A DNA stretch of 11,327 bases from Prevotella sp. UBA3837 (GTDB lineage Bacteria > Bacteroidota > Bacteroidia > Bacteroidales > Bacteroidaceae), in the NCBI GenBank assembly GCA_002392835.1, contig DGHX01000045.1, positions 15,547-26,873 of the forward strand. Reading direction: 5' to 3'. The notes below the pieces were generated by a model. That model was not told the DNA's origin. It saw only the letters and a program-made list of their open reading frames with translations, and searched no databases. The position numbers were made by a program, and so were the translations under genes. Positions 1 through 6,856 of the stretch are shown in pieces. Within the stretch, counting starts at the first letter, position 1, and each line of letters opens with the position of its first letter.

Positions 1-160
1 TCCCCTACAAGGGAGGGGAGCGGCTACCGCCTTGTCCGCCGAAAGGGACTCCGTAGGCACTCCCCTCCCTTGTAGGGGAGGGGAGCGGCTGCCGCCTTGT
101 CCGCCGCAAGGAACTCCGTAGGCACTCCCCTCCCTTCAAGGGGAGGGGTTGGGGGTGGGG
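1..160. repeat. GC-rich 65-bp tandem repeat with self-complementary cores
   Basis: One complete 65-bp unit (61-125) is flanked by a partial unit on the left (1-60, which lacks the first few bases of the core) and the first part of a third unit on the right (126-160). Each unit starts with a C-rich/G-rich core, as in TCCCCTCCCTTGTAGGGGAG, which can fold into a stem of about 9 bp. A GC-rich spacer with the string ACTCCGTAGGCAC at its end follows. The third core has TTCAAGG instead of TTGTAGG and ends in TTGGGGGTGGGG. The array is cut by the window edge, so the copy number is unknown. It lies downstream of the minus-strand gene cluster, where it could act as a strong transcription stop or be an interspersed repeat family. 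I assign no function. Confidence 0.85.
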
Positions 161-214
161 TCAGTAACTTATACAAAAGCACAACCCACACAAAATCTTG
201 TGATACCGGACAGT

Positions 215-385
215 TTATCTCTTCAAAATAGTATCCTGGCGTATTTCTATTTTCTTTATAATCAAGTCTTTCGTCTTCTGTATAAATTGCTTTACCTCAG
301 ATTTACTCTCGTCAAATGAACGCCAGAAATTGACAGCTATCATTGAACTGTCATTATTAGAGAGATTCAATTCAACATAAATCTC
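215..385 (-). pseudogene. C-terminal remnant of a third small secreted-protein paralog
   Basis: The minus strand reads 56 sense codons from 385 down to a TAA at 217-215. The peptide (starting EIYVELNLSNNDSS, then NFWRSFDESKSE, ending IEIRQDTILKR) aligns without gaps to the last 54 residues of the 170-residue protein at 3857-4369. I count 21 identities, including the ND, FW, KSE, QF, KT and final I-x-I-R positions. It also matches the tail of the 172-residue protein at 3171-3689. No start codon precedes it. The codon just before it is the TAG stop of the large gene upstream, in the same frame, so the first two thirds of this copy are missing. The region is AT-rich like the two intact paralogs and unlike the GC-rich large gene. 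It is probably a dead fragment. Expression by stop-codon readthrough as a tail of the large protein is possible but unsupported. Confidence 0.8.
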
Positions 386-3178
386 CTATTTGCAGAACAC
401 TAGCTGGCCGTTGCCGGTCAGTCCCGCAGCGCTCACCCGCATGCGGGTAGTCTTGTTGTTGTTATAGAAGGTGGCGGTGAAGCGTCCGTCTTTATCAAGC
501 GGGGCGTTGGGATTCCAGTACAGCGTGCGGCGGTAGTCTTTCACCTGGGCGGGGACGGGGCGGTGGCTGTAGTCGCGGTGGTAGAAGTGGTCGGGCATGG
601 TGAAGCCGTGCAGCACAAGGCGGCGGTCACGGTTGGTAGGGCGTACGCCCCCGTCTGGCACAAGTTTGAAATCGAGCTGCACGTCGGGCTGGTAGTCACT
701 GCGGGTACGCGGCAGGTCGGGGTTGCGTGGTTCCAGGTCAGTGTACACCCGTATTTTGTCCTGCCGCTTTAAAGCCAATGAACTGACGATCAACGCCTCT
801 GAACGGTAGGGGTTGCCATCATCTCGCATACTGAAGTAGTCACGATAGAAGGTGTATCCATCCACCTGTGCCCGCACGCAGAAATTCTGGTAGTTACCAT
901 AAGAGCGAATAGTGCCCAACAGCATACGGGCCACTGTCTGTGGCAGACGTCCAACCCTATAGTATCCTGTCGACAAACCATAGTCGATGCCCAGATTATA
1001 AATCTCATGGGTGTCAATGACATAGGCTGGCTTTGAATAGTCAACGGCATGCAGCGAGCGGCGCCGGTGCGCCTTCACGGTAACGTTCCGTAGTGTGCGG
1101 TCCATCTTCGAAATGCTGTCAACACCAGGAAGCGGCATGCCGCTGAATACATCGTCCAGATCTTCATACTCAGGCTGGTGACTCTGGTAGTAGCTGTATT
1201 TTTTCGGGAAGATAGGGAAGAACAAGTCGCGCTTCACGTAGTAGTTGGCGACAGACTTTTCGTCGTTCCAATTCTCCTCCCTGTATTTATTCAGCTTCGC
1301 CTCCTTGTCGTCAACATTGCAGGCCATCATGAAGAGCACGGCATCACCATAGAAAGGTGGCACGCTGAACTCAAAGCGTCCACCGTCGTGTGTCAGCATC
1401 TCCACCTCTGGTACATCATTGCCCATCGCCAGTTCGGCTCTCAACATCACCTCCCGCTTCATACGGCCTTGCTTGCGTAGGTAGTTCCCAACGTCATCAA
1501 ATGGCAATGGCTCCACACTGTAATCTTCACTACCCGAATCTTCCTCGTCGGTAGGAGCGCTGTCAGTCTCGGTGGCATCTAAATAGGTTGTTGTGGCATC
1601 CTCTGCCAACGGTTTCTCATCTTTCTTTATCAGTCTGTCCAGGTTATCGATGGTCAGGTCACTGAAGTCTTCGTCACTTTGGTAGGGATACACACCGCCT
1701 ACCACCGTCTGCGCCGTCTCCGGCTGGTAGCGCAGCAGCTCTGGGTCGGTCAGCTCATGGTAGTCGTAGCGCCGCCAGCCCTGCACCATCATCAACAGGT
1801 CCAGATGGCGGCGGTGTGTCGTGTCGTCGCTCTCGAAGTAGTAGTCGGCATGGGGGATGAAGCCTTGCAGCTCGCTCGACAGCAGCAGGTCGGTCATGAT
1901 GTTGCCCGTGTCGTAAGTGGGGTCATCGGTAGCCCCGTCGCGGATGGCCACCGAGAGATGATCTGTGCCCGGCGGTGCCTGCAGCGTGACCGTGGCCTGC
2001 TCTAATGGCTGGTATTGGCTCTCCAGCCCGCTCACGCTGATGCTCCCAGAAGCGGCGTAGTCGTGGTGGTTCACGAAGAACAGGCGGTCGGCCAGCGGCT
2101 GGCCGTTGCCATCAATGACGATAAGGTCGCACACGCCCGTGGGCAGTTCTGCCTTGTCAATGTTCACCGTGCAGCGGCCCTGCCCGTCGGGGGTCACGCG
2201 GCGGAACACTTTCAGCACACCGCGGCAGAGCACCGCCACGGCCACCTCACGGTCGGCTACACCCCGCAGCGTCAGTGCTGCCGTCACTTGGCTGCCGTCG
2301 CCTCCCTCGTCCAGCATCAGCGCACAGCCGCGCTCTTCCACATCGGGCAGGCTGAAGCGGTAGTCCTTACCCTCATGGCTGAACTCGGCACGCAGCCTGC
2401 CGTCCTCGGGCACGTCGACGGTGAACACGCCGCGCCCCTGATGCTCCGTGCGGATGGGCATGTCGCCCAACAGTCCTTCTGTCTGCACCTGCTGCCCCTC
2501 CTCGTCGCAAGCCTCGAAGGCCACGCGGCAGCGCGAGCCCGCTATCAGGTGTCCGCCCTCGGGGTAGAACGTCACGTGCAGACGCTCCTTCAGCTCTTTG
2601 TCAAGCCGCATCTTAGGGCGGCTCACCACATATTTCTCGTCATAAGCACCCGGCATGGTGGGCCGTTCGTAGACGGGGAACACCCTGCTGTAGAGTGTAC
2701 CGTAGTCGCGGAAGAAGTCATCGGCCATCTGCTTGTCGTAGAAAGCCAAGCGGTCAAAATAGTTATAATTGCGATGTGTAACCCGGAAGTTCAGCATCCA
2801 GCGGGTGTAGGCGCGCAGCTCGAAGTAGCCCGAGTAGAGCGAGTCCTGCAGCACGAAGTTGCCGCACGTCCAGCCCTGTGGTGACGTCACTATCTGCTGG
2901 CGCTCCACCACCATGCCGTCGGGCGTGAGCAGCTCCACGTAGGTGATGCGGCTCATGTCGGTGTAGGTCAGGCTGTCGGCACGCACCACATAGGCCTTGT
3001 ACCAGATGGTGTCGCCCTTGAAATAGCACGTGTTGTCCATGTGCAGGTATATCTTCTCCTGCACCGGCGCCTGCCGCAGCTGCCGCTCTATCTGCGACAG
3101 CCGGTCCTGAGCCGACAGCGACAGCACGGCCAGTAGGGAAAGGAGGAATGAAAAAACGGTTCTTAGAGTCCTAATCAT
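386..3178 (-). CDS. large secreted MG2-like / TonB-plug-like surface protein
   Basis: This is a 930-residue exported protein. I chose the start at 3178 rather than 3205 because it gives a clean signal peptide (MIRTLRTVFSFLLSLLAVLS, cleavage near SAQ|D) and begins inside the last codons of the upstream gene (8-nt overlap, ATGATTAG). Residues about 40-135 carry the Bacteroidota MG2/macroglobulin-like pattern, with KIYLHMDNTCYFKGDTIWYK and a later SGYFELRAYTRW. At about 465-475 is the family hallmark VQGWRRYDYHEL. An acidic linker spans about 500-560. At about 695-790 a segment with NVTVKAHRRR resembles a TonB-receptor plug. The last strand (GRFTATFYNNN) is the usual end of the family, so the gene looks complete. 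Such proteins are envelope-located and common beside outer-membrane uptake systems, but their biochemical role is not established. Codon composition is GC-rich, unlike the upstream genes. Confidence 0.8.
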   Translation of the reverse strand: MIRTLRTVFSFLLSLLAVLSLSAQDRLSQIERQLRQAPVQEKIYLHMDNTCYFKGDTIWYKAYVVRADSLTYTDMSRITYVELLTPDGMVVERQQIVTSPQGWTCGNFVLQDSLYSGYFELRAYTRWMLNFRVTHRNYNYFDRLAFYDKQMADDFFRDYGTLYSRVFPVYERPTMPGAYDEKYVVSRPKMRLDKELKERLHVTFYPEGGHLIAGSRCRVAFEACDEEGQQVQTEGLLGDMPIRTEHQGRGVFTVDVPEDGRLRAEFSHEGKDYRFSLPDVEERGCALMLDEGGDGSQVTAALTLRGVADREVAVAVLCRGVLKVFRRVTPDGQGRCTVNIDKAELPTGVCDLIVIDGNGQPLADRLFFVNHHDYAASGSISVSGLESQYQPLEQATVTLQAPPGTDHLSVAIRDGATDDPTYDTGNIMTDLLLSSELQGFIPHADYYFESDDTTHRRHLDLLMMVQGWRRYDYHELTDPELLRYQPETAQTVVGGVYPYQSDEDFSDLTIDNLDRLIKKDEKPLAEDATTTYLDATETDSAPTDEEDSGSEDYSVEPLPFDDVGNYLRKQGRMKREVMLRAELAMGNDVPEVEMLTHDGGRFEFSVPPFYGDAVLFMMACNVDDKEAKLNKYREENWNDEKSVANYYVKRDLFFPIFPKKYSYYQSHQPEYEDLDDVFSGMPLPGVDSISKMDRTLRNVTVKAHRRRSLHAVDYSKPAYVIDTHEIYNLGIDYGLSTGYYRVGRLPQTVARMLLGTIRSYGNYQNFCVRAQVDGYTFYRDYFSMRDDGNPYRSEALIVSSLALKRQDKIRVYTDLEPRNPDLPRTRSDYQPDVQLDFKLVPDGGVRPTNRDRRLVLHGFTMPDHFYHRDYSHRPVPAQVKDYRRTLYWNPNAPLDKDGRFTATFYNNNKTTRMRVSAAGLTGNGQLVFCK

Positions 3179-3689
3179 ATCTGATGGCTTCGCTACTAAT
3201 CTCAATGCCCTTCACAGGTAAGTGTTCTGTCTTTTGAAAGAACTGTTCTGTCTCTGCTTTGTTTTCATCAAAAGAGTGCCAGAAGTCGTCAAATACAATA
3301 GTTGTGTCATTCTCGGGATAGTCCAAAGTTACATCTATCTTATAGTAATTGTCTCCCTTGACAAGGTCGCTAAAGTCCCTGGAATATATGTAGAATTTCC
3401 TTACATAAGACCTTCCGAGATGATATGGATCAAACCACGGACTGGTTCCTTTTCCCCAAAGACCTCCTATTCTCATCTTTCTTTGTTGAAGGAAATGGTT
3501 AAGGACACCCATTTCTTTCCGGACAAAATCCCCTTTATGCACTATCAGATATTCCACATCGCCTGTGCTCCAGTTGTACAAGGAGTCCCCGTCTTGTGAG
3601 ACATTCTGAAAAAAGCGGACTCCATAGGCACCTGTTGATGATAGCAATATGATTGCTGTCATTAGTATAATTGTACAAATCCTTTTCAT
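3171..3689 (-). CDS. small secreted protein of unknown family, paralog 1
   Basis: This is a 172-residue protein I cannot place in a named family. The start at 3689 (MKRICTIIL) was chosen over 3701 because it lines up without gaps with the next gene's start through residue 85. Residues 1-23 form a signal peptide. Conserved with the paralog at 3857-4369 are a W followed by DVEYL (44-48), TSPW (82-85), YVR (95-97), IYS, KGD (111-113), NDTTI (127-131), DFWH (135-138) and a C-terminal QF-KT-LP pattern. The mature protein of about 150 residues is therefore probably periplasmic or surface-exposed. Its stop codon lies within the start of the large MG2-like gene, which suggests translational coupling and perhaps a joint role. 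The gene is AT-rich. That it is a real, expressed gene is well supported by paralogy; its function is unknown. Confidence 0.8.
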   Translation of the reverse strand: MKRICTIILMTAIILLSSTGAYGVRFFQNVSQDGDSLYNWSTGDVEYLIVHKGDFVRKEMGVLNHFLQQRKMRIGGLWGKGTSPWFDPYHLGRSYVRKFYIYSRDFSDLVKGDNYYKIDVTLDYPENDTTIVFDDFWHSFDENKAETEQFFQKTEHLPVKGIEISSEAIRYD

Positions 3690-3696
3690 CATCATA

Positions 3697-3712
3697 AGCA
3701 TTTAACTGGTTT
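3697..3712 (-). promoter_or_regulatory. duplicated leader element of paralog 1
   Basis: The minus strand carries AAACCAGTTAAATGCT, which ends 7 nt before the chosen start codon of the 172-residue gene. The same 16 bases lie 8 nt before the start of the 170-residue paralog, while the sequence further upstream differs. Either it is the ribosome-loading region kept after tandem duplication or a functional leader element. The role is inferred. Confidence 0.4.
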
Positions 3713-3856
3713 TAGAACTTCTTTTTGCCTTTTACCAGACTTATTTATTTTCTTCAAACCATACACCACCGACATATATGCCTGACTTTTATTCATAGTT
3801 TTATTCCATTGGCATTTGACCAATTCCATTCCGGTTCCTCATGTAAACAAATTTGG

Positions 3857-4369
3857 TTACTTGCCGATGGCAGTATTGAGCCTAATGTCTATCTCGCGTA
3901 TCGGCAGAGAACTTGTCTTTTCCACAAATTGCAGAATCTCTGATTTGTTGGGATCCATAGTATGCCAAAAATCCGGGTATCTGATGGTCGTATCATTATC
4001 CGCAAGATTCAATGTTATACCTATCCTGTAGTATTTGTCCCCTTTGCTCAGATTCTCTAAAGGTAAAGAATATATGCATAACCCTCTAACATACGATTTC
4101 CCGTCGGAGTTCACCCAAGGACTTGTCTGGACTGACCATACATCCCTTATTTCCATTCCTTTTTGACTTAACAATGTATACAGCTCCTGCATATTCTTGT
4201 ATCTCAATTCATCCTTATGCACACGTAAGTATTCGACGTCTTCCGTTTTCCATCCGTATACGGTATCTATGCTTTGCGCCGTGACAGTAAACGTTTTGAT
4301 GCCTGACATGTATAGTATCGATGGCATCATTCCTGCCATTAAAATCATAATAAAAAGTACTTTCTTCAT
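3857..4369 (-). CDS. small secreted protein of unknown family, paralog 2
   Basis: This 170-residue protein is the tandem paralog of the 172-residue protein just downstream. It starts MKKVLFIMIL with an N-terminal hydrophobic segment to about residue 24-31, probably a cleaved signal peptide. The shared motifs are GWKTEDVEYL (39-48), TSPW (82-85), SYVR, IYS, KGDKYYRI (109-116), NDTTI (125-129), DFWH (133-136) and KSE-QF-KT-LP near the end. Relative to its paralog it lacks only two residues after TSPW. No cysteine pair, catalytic triad or known binding motif stands out. It sits 99 bp after a small secreted protein with a hairpin between them, and 167 bp before paralog 1. I do not recognise the family. 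A secreted ligand-binding or structural protein is possible. Confidence 0.8.
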   Translation of the reverse strand: MKKVLFIMILMAGMMPSILYMSGIKTFTVTAQSIDTVYGWKTEDVEYLRVHKDELRYKNMQELYTLLSQKGMEIRDVWSVQTSPWVNSDGKSYVRGLCIYSLPLENLSKGDKYYRIGITLNLADNDTTIRYPDFWHTMDPNKSEILQFVEKTSSLPIREIDIRLNTAIGK

Positions 4370-4377
4370 AATTAATC

Positions 4378-4393
4378 AGCATTTAACTGGTTT
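4378..4393 (-). promoter_or_regulatory. duplicated leader element of paralog 2
   Basis: This is the second copy of AAACCAGTTAAATGCT, 8 nt upstream of the start codon of the 170-residue gene. Identity between the copies drops on both sides of these bases, so it has been kept better than the rest of the spacer. See the copy at 3697-3712. Confidence 0.4.
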
Positions 4394-4458
4394 GAGGATT
4401 ATTTTTCCTTCCGATTATCCTTTTGACCGTCACGGGCGTTTTGCCGTTAGCCTGAGAA

Positions 4459-4485
4459 CACCGTCTTTTCACTTAAAAGACAGTG
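4459..4485 (-). terminator. hairpin at the end of the 177-residue gene
   Basis: Arms 4459-4469 and 4475-4485 pair over 11 positions with one mismatch around a 5-base loop that overlaps the stop codon. On the minus strand the arm read first ends in TTTT and the second begins with AAAA. Only a short, interrupted T stretch (TTCTC) follows, so termination would be weak. It may instead be partial attenuation or mRNA end protection between this gene and the two paralogs. Confidence 0.35.
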
Positions 4486-5002
4486 TCACTCCAGCAAATA
4501 GGTAGTAATTCCCATTAACTTTCGAAGCTTTGAATTTGTATGAGTTAATTTTGTCAATCATCCTTTTTATCTCATTAGTTGAAATTATATCCAGCAACTT
4601 CATACAAGGTCGCGACAGGGTGATTCTACGACAAATAGTGGTTCCGTCTGCCTTCCTGTAAAAGGAAATAGAAAGTGTTTTTCCAGATAGGGACCGAGCT
4701 ATATTAGGTATATTCCCCAATGAGACATGCAGCCACTTCTTAAACTGTAACATGCTGCTGATTTCATCGTCATTTTCTGGATAATCAGGAAACAGTACCT
4801 CATAGCGTGTCGGCTCCGATGTGCTACGCAACGCCGTCATAGATTCTCGCGACTCAACAGTAGTGTAGTTGTATAGCAGTATCTTTTCGGATTGTGCCAT
4901 GTCACATGTTTCCACAACTCCATTCACAATCCTATCCTGTTGTGTCTGCGCTACTATATGAATGCAGGCATAGAAACAAAACAACACAAATAGTTTTTTC
5001 AT
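4469..5002 (-). CDS. small secreted protein with a possible divergent TonB-C-like domain
   Basis: This is a 177-residue protein. I chose the start at 5002 (MKKLFVLFCFYACIHIVAQ) because it gives a normal signal peptide directly at the N-terminus; the longer start at 5032 would overlap the promoter. After a variable stretch, residues about 70-177 resemble the C-terminal domain of Bacteroidota TonB-like proteins in layout. There is an FPDYPEN start, a helix with IARSLSGKTL, a strand with SISFYRKADGTTICR, a helix up to IDKINSYKF and a final YYLFAGVTLSFK strand. This likeness is by eye and uncertain. There is no N-terminal transmembrane anchor or proline-rich linker, so it would not be a classical energy-transducing TonB. 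The gene is the first behind its own promoter and probably leads the transcript into the paralog pair. Confidence 0.7.
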   Translation of the reverse strand: MKKLFVLFCFYACIHIVAQTQQDRIVNGVVETCDMAQSEKILLYNYTTVESRESMTALRSTSEPTRYEVLFPDYPENDDEISSMLQFKKWLHVSLGNIPNIARSLSGKTLSISFYRKADGTTICRRITLSRPCMKLLDIISTNEIKRMIDKINSYKFKASKVNGNYYLFAGVTLSFK

Positions 5003-5021
5003 ATTTTTAAATTTGACGCTG

Positions 5022-5029
5022 CAAATATA
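5022..5029 (-). promoter_or_regulatory. Bacteroidota -7 element for the small secreted-protein cluster
   Basis: The minus strand has TATATTTG, an exact TAnnTTTG element, about 20 bases before the start codon at 5002. No TTTG is found 19-21 bases further upstream, so the -33 half is weak, as expected of a regulated promoter. The 124-bp gap after the regulator gene supports a separate transcript here. The regulator encoded just upstream is the obvious candidate to act on it, which is inference. Confidence 0.5.
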
Positions 5030-5126
5030 CAACTTTTCCAGTTAATAACAGCATAAACAGGCGAAGAAACTTTTTCCAACTATTTTCCATTTATCGGTAT
5101 AGACAACTGTAAACCAATAAGTTGCA

Positions 5127-6773
5127 TCAAGAAATAGATTTTATAATCTTGTCAAAAGAATCGGGCTTTCCTTGCTGATGAAACATTTTTGACAGAAGAG
5201 CTTTGCGCCTTTTTGAAAGGTATTGAGAGTTCTCACCCAGCAAAATGCCTATTTGCGATAGGGAAAAATGAAGCCTGATCAGCATGCATAGCCGATAGTC
5301 TTTTTCATCTATATGATACTGTGCATACAGTGTTGGCCGGAAATGGGGGAGCATATCGTCAATCATGGCACCAAGATTCTTCCAGTCGTCTGCATAAACC
5401 CGCTTGTTGAAATTCAGTGCGAGGTACTCAAATCGCTTGTAAATGTCCGTATCAGCAATTTGCTGTTCAATACTAGACTGCGGATTGATAGCTAAGCGAA
5501 TTGCCTCAATTGCTTCCTGGTGTTTGGCGACCTCATCTTCTTTTTGTTGCAGCAACGCCTCATATTCTTTCTTCTGCAACTGCAGTATTTCGTTCTTTAC
5601 ACATATCTGCTGTTCGATTTCCCGTTGGAATTGTTCACGTAATAATGCAAGCTCTTTTTCTTTTTTGCGCCGAGCAGAGACAATAAAAAAGATGAAGGCT
5701 GCTACAGCAAAAACGGCTACTATAATGACAACATTGAGCCTATGCTGATTGCGGTCAGCTTTAATAGTCATTTGAGCAGCTACTGACTGATTCCGAGAAT
5801 AATCGTAGAGTGAGTGCATGTGTCGTAGCTTCTCTGCATTTGACTCTGTAAAGCGCTCTACACTGGTTTTGTAACAAAGGTCTGCATATTTAGCCACAGA
5901 ATCTGTCATGTTCCGTCTTTTGAACAGCTCATACAATCCTTTCAGGGCAGCCTCACGCGTGTTATTGCCTAAAGATGCCAATGCCGTTCTGTAGTAATAC
6001 TCTGCAGAATCAAGGCTGTTGACACCTACGTAATAATTACCTAAATAATAGTAATAGATTCCTTGATCTCCAGATATTTTGTCGTTGCGGAGCCAATTGG
6101 CATTGTTTTCATAGATATCTATATAAATCTTTGCTTGTTCGTAATCGCCTTTGTTAACCAGAAGATCTATCAAGACTGGCAAGCAATTGACAGCCATATC
6201 TTTGTAACCACAATCGGAGTATTCAGCATAAGCTTCGAGTAGAGCGGCACTAACGGAATCCGTCTCTCCAAGCAGGTCATAGGCTATACTTTGCCATTCC
6301 ACTGAACATATTTTTGATAATGTGTCATTAGCACTTTGAGCAGAAGCATACATTCGTTTCAGTTCACCAAGCATTTCATTGGGCATGAGTTGCTCGTAGA
6401 AAAGATTTGCTGTCTGTGCATGGATACGGGTCAAGATGTGGTAGTCGCAGTCGGCAGTCGTGGTATCAGCACACTCCGCCGCCCTATGGTATTCTTCGAG
6501 TGCCTGCGGTGCCTCGCCCTTGTCGGCCCATGTGCGTCCCATGAGGTAGTGGGCGAGCATGCGCTCGTTGGGGGTGCCGTGGCTGTCGAACCAGATGCAG
6601 AGGGCCGAGGCCAGCGAGTCATCGGTCATGAGCGAGTCGGCCTGGTTGTGGGCCTGAAGGGCATGGAGCTGCCGGCGCATGCGGCTGCCATCAGCAGAGC
6701 ATGCGGTGACCAGCCCTATTATTATAATAAGGTGACATGCGACGACTATAGTACGAATTGGCTTTTTCATCAT
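5127..6773 (-). CDS. membrane-anchored TPR / coiled-coil / HTH regulator
   Basis: This is a 548-residue protein. The start at 6773 (MMKKPIRTIVVAC; 6770 is equally good) lies after the palindrome, whereas the start at 6797 would lie inside it. The N-terminus has a hydrophobic segment with a lipobox-like LVTAC and the cysteine at residue 25. TPR-like helical repeats follow to about residue 300 (for example QALEEYHRAAE, and the YYYYLGNYY to SAEYYYRTAL region). Then come one membrane helix (about 346-367, VVIIVAVFAVAAFIFFIV), a basic stop, a charged coiled coil (about 370-425) and a C-terminal helical domain. That domain has DEKDYRLCMLIRL, SQIGILLGENSQYLSKRRKA, the pattern of a winged-helix/LuxR-like DNA-binding domain. 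This layout is known in Bacteroidota, with periplasmic sensing linked to transcription. Here it probably governs the downstream cluster. The first 120 or so codons are far more GC-rich than the rest, suggesting a mosaic gene. Confidence 0.8.
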   Translation of the reverse strand: MMKKPIRTIVVACHLIIIIGLVTACSADGSRMRRQLHALQAHNQADSLMTDDSLASALCIWFDSHGTPNERMLAHYLMGRTWADKGEAPQALEEYHRAAECADTTTADCDYHILTRIHAQTANLFYEQLMPNEMLGELKRMYASAQSANDTLSKICSVEWQSIAYDLLGETDSVSAALLEAYAEYSDCGYKDMAVNCLPVLIDLLVNKGDYEQAKIYIDIYENNANWLRNDKISGDQGIYYYYLGNYYVGVNSLDSAEYYYRTALASLGNNTREAALKGLYELFKRRNMTDSVAKYADLCYKTSVERFTESNAEKLRHMHSLYDYSRNQSVAAQMTIKADRNQHRLNVVIIVAVFAVAAFIFFIVSARRKKEKELALLREQFQREIEQQICVKNEILQLQKKEYEALLQQKEDEVAKHQEAIEAIRLAINPQSSIEQQIADTDIYKRFEYLALNFNKRVYADDWKNLGAMIDDMLPHFRPTLYAQYHIDEKDYRLCMLIRLHFSLSQIGILLGENSQYLSKRRKALLSKMFHQQGKPDSFDKIIKSIS

Positions 6774-6779
6774 TTGTAA

Positions 6780-6813
6780 AACTGGGTTCACCTGCATGCA
6801 GGTGAACCCAGTT
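6780..6813 (-). terminator. 34-bp perfect palindrome between rpsO and the regulator gene
   Basis: Two 17-base arms (AACTGGGTTCACCTGCA and its exact complement) meet with no spacer at 6796/6797. In RNA the innermost bases would open as the loop. On the minus strand the stem is followed by TTTTAC (counting the last bases of the arm), a short T stretch typical of weak terminators in this phylum, 44 bp after the rpsO stop. On the plus strand no T stretch follows. The stem ends 6 nt before the regulator's ATG, so it could also mask that start in the transcript. A terminator for rpsO is the simplest reading. Confidence 0.65.
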
Positions 6814-6856
6814 GAGCAGGCCAGCTGTTGCCGGCCGGTGTTCTTGCTAAGGACGA

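Noticed and set aside
1..160. CRISPR-like array
   Set aside because: The units are contiguous 65-bp repeats with no variable spacers of fixed length, and there are no cas genes in the window.
2015..2884. 289-codon open frame on the plus strand opposite the large surface protein
   Set aside because: It is rich in H, A and V with no motif. The minus-strand MG2-like gene explains the region.
3692..3796. 34-codon minus-strand ORF (MNKSQAYMSVVYG...) ending at the start of paralog 1
   Set aside because: It is short, with no promoter or known family. Only its last six or so codons are matched in front of paralog 2, where an in-frame stop closes the frame and no start exists.
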